Shown piece after piece: positions 1 to 8,205 of a stretch of 44,625 nt of DNA; the stretch's first letter is position 1; every line of letters starts with the position of its first letter. This DNA is from an uncultured Rhodospirillaceae bacterium (GTDB taxonomy: Bacteria > Pseudomonadota > Alphaproteobacteria > Dongiales > Dongiaceae). Under the pieces are notes generated by a model. That model ran no database searches. It saw only the letters and a program-made list of their open reading frames with translations, and was not told where the DNA came from. The stretch lies in contig CADEFF010000017.1 in NCBI GenBank assembly GCA_902826565.1, positions 8,218 through 52,842 on the forward strand, read 5' to 3'. The position numbers were made by a program, and so were the translations under genes.

Positions 1-1
1 G

Positions 2-682
2 ATGCAAAAAGGCGGCTATTCGGGACGGCTGATGGTGGTGGTGGCGCTCTTCGTCACCTGCCTCATCGTGTCCAACATCATCGCCGTGAAGCTGATCGAG
101 ATTCGCGGCTTCGTGCTCCCCGCGGCCATCGTCATCTTCCCGGTCAGCTACATCATCGGCGACGTGCTGACCGAGGTTTACGGCTATGCGCTGGCGCGCC
201 GCGTGATCTGGCTCGGCTTCCTCTGCAATCTCGTGGCGGTGCTGGCGATCTCTGTCGGCGGCATGCTGCCGGGCGCCGAGGTCTGGCAGGGGCAGGAGGC
301 CTGGAACGAGATCCTGGGCTCGACGCCGCGCCTCCTCGCCGCCTCCTTCGCCGCCTATCTAGTCGGCGAGTTCGTCAATTCCTACGTGCTCGCCCGGATG
401 AAGGTCGCGACCGGAGGCAAGCATCTCTGGACGCGCACCATCGGCTCGACGGTGGTCGGCCAGTTCGCCGACACCCTCATCTTCATGACCATCGCCTTCC
501 TCGGCGTCATCCCGTTCGGCGTGCTCGCCAATGCGGCGGGGACGCAATGGGCGTCCAAGGTCGCGTTCGAGATGCTGGCGACGCCGCTCACCTATATCGT
601 CATCGCCTATCTGAAGCGCGCGGAAGGCGTCGACCATTACGACCGGGGCACCCGGTTCAATCCTTTCGCCGTGGCCAAGTAG
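2..682 (+). CDS. yhhQ: Queuosine precursor transporter, YhhQ/VUT family
   Basis: A 226-aa, very hydrophobic inner-membrane protein with about six membrane segments. It matches the YhhQ/VUT family, whose E. coli member imports queuosine precursors (preQ0/preQ1) for tRNA modification. The early stretch VSNIIAVKLIEI, the ISGD-like segment SYIIGDVLTEVYGYALARR and the later GQFADTLIF are typical of the family. Length is normal for YhhQ (about 220 aa). The ATG is at base 2 of the window, so the upstream context and ribosome binding site cannot be judged and a slightly earlier start is possible. The next gene is 85 bp downstream and unrelated in function. Family assignment is firm; substrate is taken from the family. 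Confidence 0.9.
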   Translation: MQKGGYSGRLMVVVALFVTCLIVSNIIAVKLIEIRGFVLPAAIVIFPVSYIIGDVLTEVYGYALARRVIWLGFLCNLVAVLAISVGGMLPGAEVWQGQEAWNEILGSTPRLLAASFAAYLVGEFVNSYVLARMKVATGGKHLWTRTIGSTVVGQFADTLIFMTIAFLGVIPFGVLANAAGTQWASKVAFEMLATPLTYIVIAYLKRAEGVDHYDRGTRFNPFAVAK

Positions 683-767
683 CGGGCCGCCGCGGCCGGT
701 CGCTCGCCTTCCGGCATCGCCGTGCTAGGTTGAAAATCATCCGATCGACGTCTCGGGGGGAGAGACC

Positions 768-1754
768 TTGAAGCGGGCGCTTATCACCGGAATCGCCGGG
801 CAGGACGGCGCCTATCTTTCCCAGTTGCTGCTCGGCAAGGGATACGAGGTCTTCGGCCTGGTGCGCCGCAGCGCGGCGGACGCCGGATACGAGCGGCTGC
901 ATTGGCTCGGCATCGCCGACCGCGTGCAGTTCGTCGATGGCGACCTCCTCGATCTGTCCACCCTGATCCGGGCGGTCGAAGACGCGAGGCCCGACGAGGT
1001 CTACAATCTCGGCGCCCAGTCGCTCGTGAAGATCTCCTGGAACCAGCCGATCGCGACCGCCGGTGCCACCGGCGTCGGCGCCCTCAACATGCTCGAGGCC
1101 GTGCGGACGCGGGCCCCCGGCGCCCGGTTCTACCAGGCTTCCTCCTCGGAGATGTTCGGGCGCGCGCAGGTGCCCGTGCAGAACGAGCTCACGCCGTTCC
1201 ATCCCCGGTCCCCATACGCGGTCGCCAAGGCGTTCGCGCACTGGATGACCATCAACTACCGCGAGAGCTTCGGCATGCATGCCAGCAGCGGAATTCTGTT
1301 CAATCACGAATCGCCGTTGCGCAGCATCGAGTTCGTCACCCGCAAGATCACCGACGGCGTGGCGCGGATAAAGCTGGGGCTGAGCCGGAAGCTCGTGCTC
1401 GGCAATCTCGATGCGAAGCGCGACTGGGGTCATGCGCGCGACCATGTGCGGGCGATGTGGCAGATGCTGCAACAGCCCGCGGCCGACGATTACGTGATCG
1501 CCACCGGGCGCACCGCGTCGGTCCGCGAGTTCTGCGCGCTTGCCTTCGCCGAAGTCGGCCTCGAGGCGTCGGATCACATCGAGGTCGATCCCGCCCTGTT
1601 CCGGCCGGCGGAGGTCGAAGCCCTGCGGGGCGACGCGACGAAGGCGCGGACCGTCCTCGGCTGGGAGCCGACGGTGACGCTGCCGGCGCTGGTTGCCGAG
1701 ATGGTGGCCACGGATCTCGAACGGCTCGGCCGGCCGCCGGTCCGCCCGGGGTAA
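768..1754 (+). CDS. gmd: GDP-mannose 4,6-dehydratase
   Basis: A 328-aa short-chain dehydrogenase/epimerase enzyme that converts GDP-D-mannose to GDP-4-keto-6-deoxymannose, the precursor of GDP-fucose, GDP-rhamnose and related sugars. The N-terminal nucleotide-binding loop reads GIAGQDGAYL. The catalytic set is visible as SSSEMFG (Glu near residue 128) and YAVAK (Tyr150/Lys154). NHESPLRSIEFVTRKI and GNLDAKRDWGHARDH are GMD family signatures. The start is TTG at 768, preceded by a GGGGGGAGAG stretch; no in-frame ATG lies near the conserved N-terminus. No reductase/epimerase (fcl, rmd or similar) lies beside it, so the final sugar is unknown. Its neighbours are glycosyltransferases, which suggests a deoxyhexose-containing surface glycan. 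Confidence 0.93.
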   Translation: MKRALITGIAGQDGAYLSQLLLGKGYEVFGLVRRSAADAGYERLHWLGIADRVQFVDGDLLDLSTLIRAVEDARPDEVYNLGAQSLVKISWNQPIATAGATGVGALNMLEAVRTRAPGARFYQASSSEMFGRAQVPVQNELTPFHPRSPYAVAKAFAHWMTINYRESFGMHASSGILFNHESPLRSIEFVTRKITDGVARIKLGLSRKLVLGNLDAKRDWGHARDHVRAMWQMLQQPAADDYVIATGRTASVREFCALAFAEVGLEASDHIEVDPALFRPAEVEALRGDATKARTVLGWEPTVTLPALVAEMVATDLERLGRPPVRPG

Positions 1755-1755
1755 C

Positions 1756-1800
1756 CGGCGGCCGGACCGCCGTCGATCGCGGTCGGCCGACCGGCCGCCG
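1756..1800. terminator. Nested GC-rich hairpin between convergent genes
   Basis: The gap between the convergent gmd and the three-domain glycosyltransferase holds a perfect 10-bp inverted repeat (CGGCGGCCGG at 1756-1765, complement at 1791-1800). It encloses a second 5-bp stem (ACCGC 1766-1770 with GCGGT 1779-1783). There is no T-tract, so it is not a classical intrinsic terminator. Its position suggests a bidirectional 3'-end structure. Confidence 0.4.
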
Positions 1801-1824
1801 CCGCCCTTGTCCTGCGGCCGTCGC

Positions 1825-4800
1825 TCAGTGCGGGGAGATCTTGGGCAGCCGGGCAATGCCGTCCAGCCACGGCGCGAGCTTCGGCAGGATGATCCGCCAG
1901 TCATGCGTGGCTTCCACGAACGCCCGGCCCTTCGCCGCCATCCGCTCCGCCGCGTCGGGATTCCGGGTCAGCCAGACGATCTTCGCGGCGATCGACCGGT
2001 CGTCGTCGACCGCGATGAGATGCTCGCCGCCGGCCATCTCGAAGCCCTCCCGGGCGAGCTCCGTGCAGACGATCGGCACGCCCGAAGCCAACGCCTCGAG
2101 AATCTTGTATTTCGTCCCGGATCCGGATTCGAGGGGCGCGCAGAACAGGCTCGCCGCCCGGAAATAGCCGCGGACGCTCTCCACCTGGCCGGTTACGAAA
2201 ACCCGTCTCCCGTCCGAACAGGCCGCAAGCTCGGGTCCGGGGCGGGCGCCTACGATCCATAGCTGGGCATCCGGCATTTCCTCCCAGACGCGCGGCATGA
2301 TGCGTCGCACAAGCCGCATCGCGGCGTCATGGTTGGGACGGTAGCCGAAGTTCCCGGTGAACAGGATGCTCGGTGGGGCGCCGCGCCGGCGCGTTTCGAA
2401 CGCGAAATATTCCGTATCGACCCCGTTCTCGAGCGCCAGCACGCGCTCCGGGGCGAGCCCGTACCGTTCGATGAAGATGCCGCGGTCCAGCTCGCTCACC
2501 GCGATAACGCCGTCGAAGGCGCGCAGATTGTTCCGCTCGAAATACTCCGCTCGCCGGCTCTCCAGATGAGCGGCGAGCCGCTTGATACCGCGCACACCGT
2601 CGCGCAAGCGCAGGGCGCGTACCGCCTCGACGTCGTAGGTCGCCAGAATGAAACGCGCCCGGCTCGGCGTCGTGTCGAGCACCAGCCCCACCGGGTTGAT
2701 CTGCGGGCTTACGAACACGAAATCCGCGGCGCCTTCGGCGAGCTTCTTGCCCAGATAGCCGAGCATGTAGGCCCGGGTCTGCGCGAGATGCAGGCTCGGG
2801 TCGCGATTCAATTTGGGCCCCCACACCGGCAGGTCGGCGCGCCGCAGCCGGTTCAGCAGCCGGCTGCGGAACGTTCGCAAGCTCTGAAGTTGCAGGGGTT
2901 GCGTCAGCTCCGGAAACTTGCGCGCCAGGGTTTCGGGATCGTGGAACTCGGCGAGGTTTGCCGAGAGGGGATCGAGCCGCGCGTCGGGACCCGACGGATA
3001 GAGCGACAGGAGGCTGACCTCGCAGAAATGCAGCAATTCCCGTAGCAGGTGATAGTCCCGGATTTCGCCGCCGGATGTCCCCGGGTAGCGCGGCAGGAAG
3101 AAGGCGGCGAAGAGCGCCTTGTAGCGGAGCCCGGCGCGCTGCAGAGGCGCGGGGGGCGCGTTTCGTTCCGGATTTCCTCCGATCGCGGCCGGGACATGCG
3201 CCTCCTGTCGCCGGCGGCGGGCGAGCCGGCCGCGGATGAATTTCGCGACGGCCTCCGGATTGGCGATCCTCGTCGCGGCCATGAAAGCGACGAGCAGCGC
3301 CGCTGCCTTGAAGCCGGCGCCGCGCCTGCGGTTCCGCCACACGCGTCGCATGAAACCCCCGGTGAAGTCGCGAAGCGTGCGCCCGAAGTCGGGGTCGAAG
3401 GGCCGCGGCCATTTTGGCCGGCTGAATCGGTAGAGCTCGACGAGGAAGTTGCCCCAGTCGGCGGTCTTGGCGGCGCCGTGAATCCGGTAGAAGGCGATGG
3501 TGCGCTCGATCTTTCTGACCTTGGCGCTCGCGGAGAAGCGGAAAAACAGCTCGAAATCGAAGATGTATTTGTAGCGTTCGTCGAGCGGCCCGCACCGCTC
3601 GAGCAACCGGCGGCGGAAGAACACCGTCGGCTGAGGAATGCCGTGATCGTAGGACCAGTAGGCCGGGACTCGGGCATGGTCCTGAATCACGCCGTAATAG
3701 AGAGAGGTCCGGTAGAGACCGTGATCCACGAGGATGGGTCTGTCGTCGGAATCCACATACATGGCATTGGCGAAAACCATCTCCAGCTCGGGATCTTCGG
3801 CGAACGCCTTGGCGACGGTCCAGAGCGCCTCGTCCGCCAGCATGTCGTCCGAGTTGAGCCAGCCCAGTATGTCGCCGGTCGCGGCGGCGAAGCCCTTGTT
3901 GATGGCATGGGCAGGTCCGCGGTCCTTTGCCGATTCCCAGCGCGTGATCTGCGTCTCGAGCGAACGCAGGATCTCGACGGACCGGTCTGTCGAGGCGCCG
4001 TCCATGACGATGATCTCGGCCTTCGGATAGCCCTGATCCACCACGCTTCGCAGCGCCCGTTCGAGGAAACTCGCCTGATTGAAGGAGGGGGTCACGATGC
4101 TGATGCGGGGCACCTCCTCCCCGGACGGGGTCGGCAGGCGCGGCTCCAGCCGGGGCAGCGGCACATAGACGTCATCGTCGTCATCGATGCGATGCGGGAA
4201 GCCGTCCTCGTTGCCCGCGAGCCGACCCAGCATCTGCCGGGCCTCCCGCGCGGCCTGGTCGAGCCTTTCCCTGACGGCCTCGCCGAGGCGAGCGGCCAGG
4301 CTGCTGCGCATCGTCTCGAGAAGATAGAGGACGGCACCCGGCGTAAGGCCGGCGGCACCCCATCGGGCTGTCGTTTCGGTGATCTCCAGAATCCGGCGAA
4401 ACCCGCCATTGGCGGTCTTCGTCCCGGCATGCTCGCGGCTGATGGCGATGAACTCGTTCACCAGCGCCACCGGATAGCGATCGGATATCCTGACGATCAC
4501 GTCCCAATCCAGGACGAAATGCAGCATCGGATCGACACCGCCGACATCGTTCCAGGCGCTTCGCCGGAAGAACGTCGCAGGCTGCAGGACATAGTCGAGG
4601 CCGAGCCGCAACGCCTGCCGGTCGAAGCCGAGGCTTCGGCGGCAGAACGGGGTGAGCGCCCCGGTCCGTTCATCGAGGCGAAATCCGTTCCCGATATAGA
4701 TGCCCGCACCGGGATGCTCGATCGCTGCCTTGGCGATGGTCCGCAGCGCGCCGTCGCAGAACAGATCGTCGGCATTGAGCCAGCAGACGATCTCTCCCGA

Positions 4801-5040
4801 GGCAATGCGCATTCCGGCATTGATGGCGGCCGCCTGCCCGCCATCGGGCCCGCTTTGCCAGTGCCGGATATGCGGCGCGTGATGCCGGATGACAGCCAGG
4901 CTCTCGTCGGCCGAGCCGCCATCCATGACGATGAGCTCCACGGACGGGTAAGCCTGGCCGATGATGCTTTCCAACGCCTGGGAGAGAAAGCGGCCCTGGT
5001 TCAGCGACGGAATGACGACACTGATCTTGGGAAGGCTCAC
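1825..5040 (-). CDS. Three-domain glycosyltransferase (GT2-GT2-GT4)
   Basis: A predicted cytoplasmic protein of 1071 aa joining three sugar-transfer domains. Residues about 5-230 form a GT-A fold GT2 domain (KISVVIPSLNQGR, VMDGGSADES, and the DXD-type LNADD). Residues about 310-560 form a second GT2 domain (RISIVTPSFNQASFLERAL, VMDGASTDRS, LNSDD). Residues about 630-1060 form a GT4-like domain with FTGNFGYRPNHDA and a donor-site region SGSGTKYKILEALASGVPIV. The chosen start is GTG at 5040, just before the first beta strand (VSLPKISVV); a longer reading to ATG at 5220 adds 60 residues that look non-coding. It probably transfers several sugars in succession onto a lipid-linked or surface glycan; donor and acceptor are unknown. 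It is divergent from the GT4 gene at 5310 and convergent with gmd. Confidence 0.85.
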   Translation of the reverse strand: MSLPKISVVIPSLNQGRFLSQALESIIGQAYPSVELIVMDGGSADESLAVIRHHAPHIRHWQSGPDGGQAAAINAGMRIASGEIVCWLNADDLFCDGALRTIAKAAIEHPGAGIYIGNGFRLDERTGALTPFCRRSLGFDRQALRLGLDYVLQPATFFRRSAWNDVGGVDPMLHFVLDWDVIVRISDRYPVALVNEFIAISREHAGTKTANGGFRRILEITETTARWGAAGLTPGAVLYLLETMRSSLAARLGEAVRERLDQAAREARQMLGRLAGNEDGFPHRIDDDDDVYVPLPRLEPRLPTPSGEEVPRISIVTPSFNQASFLERALRSVVDQGYPKAEIIVMDGASTDRSVEILRSLETQITRWESAKDRGPAHAINKGFAAATGDILGWLNSDDMLADEALWTVAKAFAEDPELEMVFANAMYVDSDDRPILVDHGLYRTSLYYGVIQDHARVPAYWSYDHGIPQPTVFFRRRLLERCGPLDERYKYIFDFELFFRFSASAKVRKIERTIAFYRIHGAAKTADWGNFLVELYRFSRPKWPRPFDPDFGRTLRDFTGGFMRRVWRNRRRGAGFKAAALLVAFMAATRIANPEAVAKFIRGRLARRRRQEAHVPAAIGGNPERNAPPAPLQRAGLRYKALFAAFFLPRYPGTSGGEIRDYHLLRELLHFCEVSLLSLYPSGPDARLDPLSANLAEFHDPETLARKFPELTQPLQLQSLRTFRSRLLNRLRRADLPVWGPKLNRDPSLHLAQTRAYMLGYLGKKLAEGAADFVFVSPQINPVGLVLDTTPSRARFILATYDVEAVRALRLRDGVRGIKRLAAHLESRRAEYFERNNLRAFDGVIAVSELDRGIFIERYGLAPERVLALENGVDTEYFAFETRRRGAPPSILFTGNFGYRPNHDAAMRLVRRIMPRVWEEMPDAQLWIVGARPGPELAACSDGRRVFVTGQVESVRGYFRAASLFCAPLESGSGTKYKILEALASGVPIVCTELAREGFEMAGGEHLIAVDDDRSIAAKIVWLTRNPDAAERMAAKGRAFVEATHDWRIILPKLAPWLDGIARLPKISPH

Positions 5041-5309
5041 GTCGAATGAAACCCCGTGCCCGGGCCGGGAATCCCGGCTGATGTCGCCGCCCCGGGCTAT
5101 TCTAGCCGGCGCGCGCTCCCTCGTCGCCGCATCGTCGCGTCCGAGGGAATCCGGGCGGAAGACAGGCCGATATAGCCCCGGCGGCGCCCGCAGGCTTGGT
5201 GACAGGGGGAGCGCCCTCAACTATCGTTGTCCGCCGCCGCTCTATGGCGTTTCGCTTTGTCGGTTCGCCGCCGGAACCATAGGCCGTTGCGGCCCGGAGC
5301 CTGGTTCCG
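5041..5309. promoter_or_regulatory. Divergent intergenic region between two glycosyltransferase genes
   Basis: This 269-bp stretch separates two head-to-head glycosyltransferase genes and must hold both promoters. It contains a short palindrome near 5065-5079 (GCCGGGA-A-TCCCGGC) close to the left-hand gene. I could not find convincing -35/-10 pairs. A GGAG at 5296-5299 is the likely ribosome binding site of the right-hand gene. Confidence 0.35.
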
Positions 5310-6542
5310 ATGCAGGTCATCTTTGTCAACTATCACTGGTTCGACAATACGAGCGGCATCCACCTGTTCCACCTCGCCAACGAGCTGGAACGGTTGAAGG
5401 TCCGCTGCACCGTGCTCGTGCCGCACCGGCCGGAAACGGTCGCCAGCTTCGGAATGCCGAGCTTCTCCGTGCAGACGTTTCGGCAGGCACTGCTTCGCTT
5501 CGGCTTGCGCGACGGCGGCAAGCCCGGCCGCGAGGATCTGTTGATCCATGCCTGGACGCCGCGCGAAACCGTCCGGCGCCCGAGCCTCGATCTCGCGGCG
5601 CGTCTCGGCGCTCCCTATCTCGTCCATCTGGAGGACAATGAGCGCCGCCTCTATCTCTCCTTTCGCGCGGCCGCCGAAAGCCGCGCGCACGGACAGTTCG
5701 GCCGCTGGCGCAGGGGTCTGATCGATCCGCGTGAGTGGCGCGGGTTTCTCGCGGGCGCCGCCGGCATGACCTGCATCTTCGAGAGCCTGGAGCGCTTCCG
5801 CCCTGCGCATGTTCCGGGACTGGTCTTCTGGCCGGGCTGCGAGCCGGAAATCTTCGATCTGGCCGCGACGGCCGATGCCGCGCTGCGGCGCTCCCTCGGC
5901 ATCCCGGAGGGCGCTCTGGTGCTGTTCTATCCGGGCAATGTGCATCCTGCGAACGTCCAGGACGTCGCGGAATTGTACCGGGCGGTGACCTTGCTCGGCC
6001 GGCGCGGCTTGCCCGTCTATCTGGTGCGGACCGGCCATCCGGCGAGCGGCGCGCTGGCGGCGAAGCTCGAGCGGCCGCCGAATTTCATCGACCTCGGCGA
6101 CCGGCCGGCAAGCCGCATTCCGGAACTCCTCGCGGTTTCCGACATCCTTGTGCAGCCGGGGCGGCCGGATTCGTTCAACAACTACCGGCTTCCTTGCAAG
6201 CTGCCGATGTTCCTCGCCAGCGGCCGGCCGGTGGTGATGCCGGACTGCAATCTCGCGACGCATCTGCGCGACGGCGAGCATTGCCTCGTCACCCGTACGG
6301 GCTCGGCGGAGGAGATCGCCGGGAAAGTGGAAGCGCTGGCGGCGGATCCCGAATTGCGCCGTCGCCTGGGCCGCAACGGCCGGGCGTTCGCCCATGCCAA
6401 TCTGCGGTGGGAAATCGCGGCGAAACGCTTGCTCCGATTCTATGAGGAGACGCTGGCGACCGCTGGCCGTTCCCGGCCGAGACCGTTCGATAGCTTGTCG
6501 GAGCGGGCGAACGGTTCCCCGCCGCTCGACGCTTCTCGATGA
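5310..6542 (+). CDS. Glycosyltransferase family 4 protein
   Basis: A 410-aa protein with the two-Rossmann (GT-B) layout of family 4 glycosyltransferases. The N-terminal acceptor half begins MQVIFVNYHWFDNTSGIHLF. The C-terminal donor half shows VLFYPGNVHPANVQDV, then SDILVQPGRPDSFNNYRLPCKLPMFLASGRPVV, corresponding to the usual E-x7-E nucleotide-sugar region although the first Glu is not evident. The start is supported by GGAG ten bases upstream. The last 30 residues are low-complexity and basic. It converges with the FkbM methyltransferase gene and sits in the surface-glycan group, so a role in polysaccharide or glycolipid assembly is inferred. The specific sugar is unknown. Confidence 0.85.
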   Translation: MQVIFVNYHWFDNTSGIHLFHLANELERLKVRCTVLVPHRPETVASFGMPSFSVQTFRQALLRFGLRDGGKPGREDLLIHAWTPRETVRRPSLDLAARLGAPYLVHLEDNERRLYLSFRAAAESRAHGQFGRWRRGLIDPREWRGFLAGAAGMTCIFESLERFRPAHVPGLVFWPGCEPEIFDLAATADAALRRSLGIPEGALVLFYPGNVHPANVQDVAELYRAVTLLGRRGLPVYLVRTGHPASGALAAKLERPPNFIDLGDRPASRIPELLAVSDILVQPGRPDSFNNYRLPCKLPMFLASGRPVVMPDCNLATHLRDGEHCLVTRTGSAEEIAGKVEALAADPELRRRLGRNGRAFAHANLRWEIAAKRLLRFYEETLATAGRSRPRPFDSLSERANGSPPLDASR

Positions 6543-6638
6543 GACGGCCGTGACGGCAGGTCGGGCACCGGCGCCGAAATCCCGTCCGAAGACCGGATGT
6601 GCCCCCTGCAGCTTCGACCCGTTGGATGGCCGCCGCCG

Positions 6639-7466
6639 TCAGCCGGGGCTGCGTCCGAGTCCTTGCCGCAGAAATCCTCGAAGACGCCTCCATCGAGAGT
6701 CCAACCGGCGGCGCCGCGCGGCCACGCCGGCAGGGATCGTGCCGTCGACCAGAAAAGGCGCGGCCCTGGCGAGGATTTCCTCGCGCGAGAGATATTTCCG
6801 GAACCCGTCGAGCGCGTTAACGGGAAAGGCGAAGGCGTTCCGACGCCCGAGGCTTTCTTCGCGAAGAAAGTAAAGATTGATCCCGTCGAAAAACATCTCG
6901 TGATAGCCATTGCGCGCAAGCGTTCCGGACCAGGCCTCGTCGCATCGTCGCGTGGTCATCGGATAGGTTGCCTCGATGAGGAGAAGCTCGGGGCGGAAGC
7001 TCCGCCAGTCGGCCGCGTTCACGATCGCGGCTTCCGCGCCCTCCACGTCGAGCTTGAGGAAATGCACATGGCGGCCCCGCACATGGGTCCTGACGATTTC
7101 GTCCAGCGACTGGCAGGGGAGCCGGCTCGTGGTGAGCGCGCCGAGCGGAACGCCGACGGTGTCGGGAACCGGCGCCATGCTCGCCAATCCGGGAGCGCCG
7201 GCGTAATAGAAGAAATCGGCCTCGCCGTTCCGGTCGGCGACGAGCAGTTGCAGGTTGAGATCGCGCGGGCGCTGCGCGGCCAGTCTCGGGAAGGAGGGAC
7301 CCGGCTCGATGTTGATGCCGGACCATCCGCGGTCGTAGAAAAAGCGGGTTACCGAGGCTTCGGTCGCGTCATAGGCCCCGATATCGACATAGAAGCCTTC
7401 GTCGAGATCGCGGAACGCCCGGTGAATATAGACATCCTCGAAATTCTGCGCGTAGCTCGTGAACAT
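6639..7466 (-). CDS. FkbM family methyltransferase
   Basis: A 275-aa SAM-dependent methyltransferase of the FkbM type. The opening MFTSYAQNFEDVYIHRAF followed by FYVDIGAYDATEASVTRFF is the usual N-terminus with the SAM-binding glycine motif (DIGAYDA). HFLKLDVEGAEAAIV is the second hallmark. The start is ATG at 7466; an upstream reading adds 67 residues of Arg/Pro-rich sequence with no family match. Proteins of this family often methylate hydroxyls of sugars in exopolysaccharide or O-antigen clusters, which fits the two flanking glycosyltransferases. The C-terminus (residues 250-275) is Arg-rich and may be a membrane- or glycan-contacting tail. Confidence 0.87.
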   Translation of the reverse strand: MFTSYAQNFEDVYIHRAFRDLDEGFYVDIGAYDATEASVTRFFYDRGWSGINIEPGPSFPRLAAQRPRDLNLQLLVADRNGEADFFYYAGAPGLASMAPVPDTVGVPLGALTTSRLPCQSLDEIVRTHVRGRHVHFLKLDVEGAEAAIVNAADWRSFRPELLLIEATYPMTTRRCDEAWSGTLARNGYHEMFFDGINLYFLREESLGRRNAFAFPVNALDGFRKYLSREEILARAAPFLVDGTIPAGVAARRRRLDSRWRRLRGFLRQGLGRSPG

Positions 7467-7647
7467 GCAGGGCCTCGATGAAACTGCCGGTGATGTCTGC
7501 CCGTGCGAAACGGCGCTCCGGGAGGCGAAACGTCTCGCCCCCGCGCCGGCGTCGACCGCCCGATCGCTGGGGCCATCGCGCTCATAGGATATTATACCGG
7601 TTCCGCGCGGGGCGGGACGGTCTTCGCCGGTCGGAACGGACGCCGCC

Positions 7648-7998
7648 ATGAACAGCATCAACATCATCGCCCCCTATCGCCATCACGGCATGTGGGTGTT
7701 CGACGACGCGCGGGTCGGTCTGGTGCAGGAGCCGTTCGTCGCCGGCGCCGACAGCATGATCGATCGCGTCGTGGCGAACCTTCCGGACGCGGACCGCGGT
7801 TTCCGCCTGATCTTCTCCGCCGGTCCCTTTCCCGGTCACGAGCTCATGCTCGAATGGCGTCGCGAGGAGCTCGGCGGGAACTGGTACTATGCGCCGGCGC
7901 TCGACATGGAGGGGTGGCTCTGCCCGGCCCTCTTCCATTATTTCGAGGCGGCCCCCCGCCGGATCTATGTCCAGGTGAAGGCGGCGGGGACGACATAG
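7648..7998 (+). CDS. Small conserved protein, DUF6717-like
   Basis: A 116-aa soluble protein with no signal peptide or membrane segment. It has a conserved-looking N-terminus (IIAPYRHHGMWVFDDARVGL) and a tryptophan-rich middle (LEWRREELGGNWYYAP). It resembles a family of short uncharacterised bacterial proteins that I believe is DUF6717; this is recognition from memory and not certain. It contains no catalytic motif that I can name. Its promoter must lie in the 181-bp divergent gap with the FkbM gene, where TATTAT at 7590-7595 could be a -10 box. The downstream transporter gene is in the same frame, separated by a TAG and about 120 bp. Confidence 0.7.
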   Translation: MNSINIIAPYRHHGMWVFDDARVGLVQEPFVAGADSMIDRVVANLPDADRGFRLIFSAGPFPGHELMLEWRREELGGNWYYAPALDMEGWLCPALFHYFEAAPRRIYVQVKAAGTT

Positions 7999-8137
7999 GT
8001 TTCTCCTGCCGCGGGCAAGCCGCAGGGGCTTCTCCCCGTTGCGGGGGCGAGCCGCCGTCAGGGCAGGCCCGCTGCCGCGGGATGCTGGCCTTGGCAGGGG
8101 CGCCGGGCTAGCCTCGCATGGCTTTCCCTCAGGCCCC

Positions 8138-8153
8138 ATCGGATTTTTCCGAT
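8138..8153. repeat. Short hairpin containing the T5 run at the transporter start
   Basis: ATCGGA (8138-8143) and TCCGAT (8148-8153) form a perfect 6-bp inverted repeat around a TTTT loop. The homopolymer that appears to break the transporter reading frame lies in this loop and its edge. Such a structure is a plausible site for slippage, and also a plausible site for a read error. Confidence 0.5.
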
Positions 8154-8205
8154 CAGGAAGCCCATCGATCTTCTTGCGGCCCTCCTGCGGGGGGCGCTCT
8201 GGGGC

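Noticed and set aside
3049-5049. A 666-codon plus-strand frame
   Set aside because: Antisense to the three-domain glycosyltransferase, whose GT2 and GT4 motifs are unmistakable.
5041-5220. A longer N-terminus for the three-domain glycosyltransferase
   Set aside because: The added 60 residues are low complexity and unlike any GT2 start; GTG 5040 is immediately before the first conserved strand.
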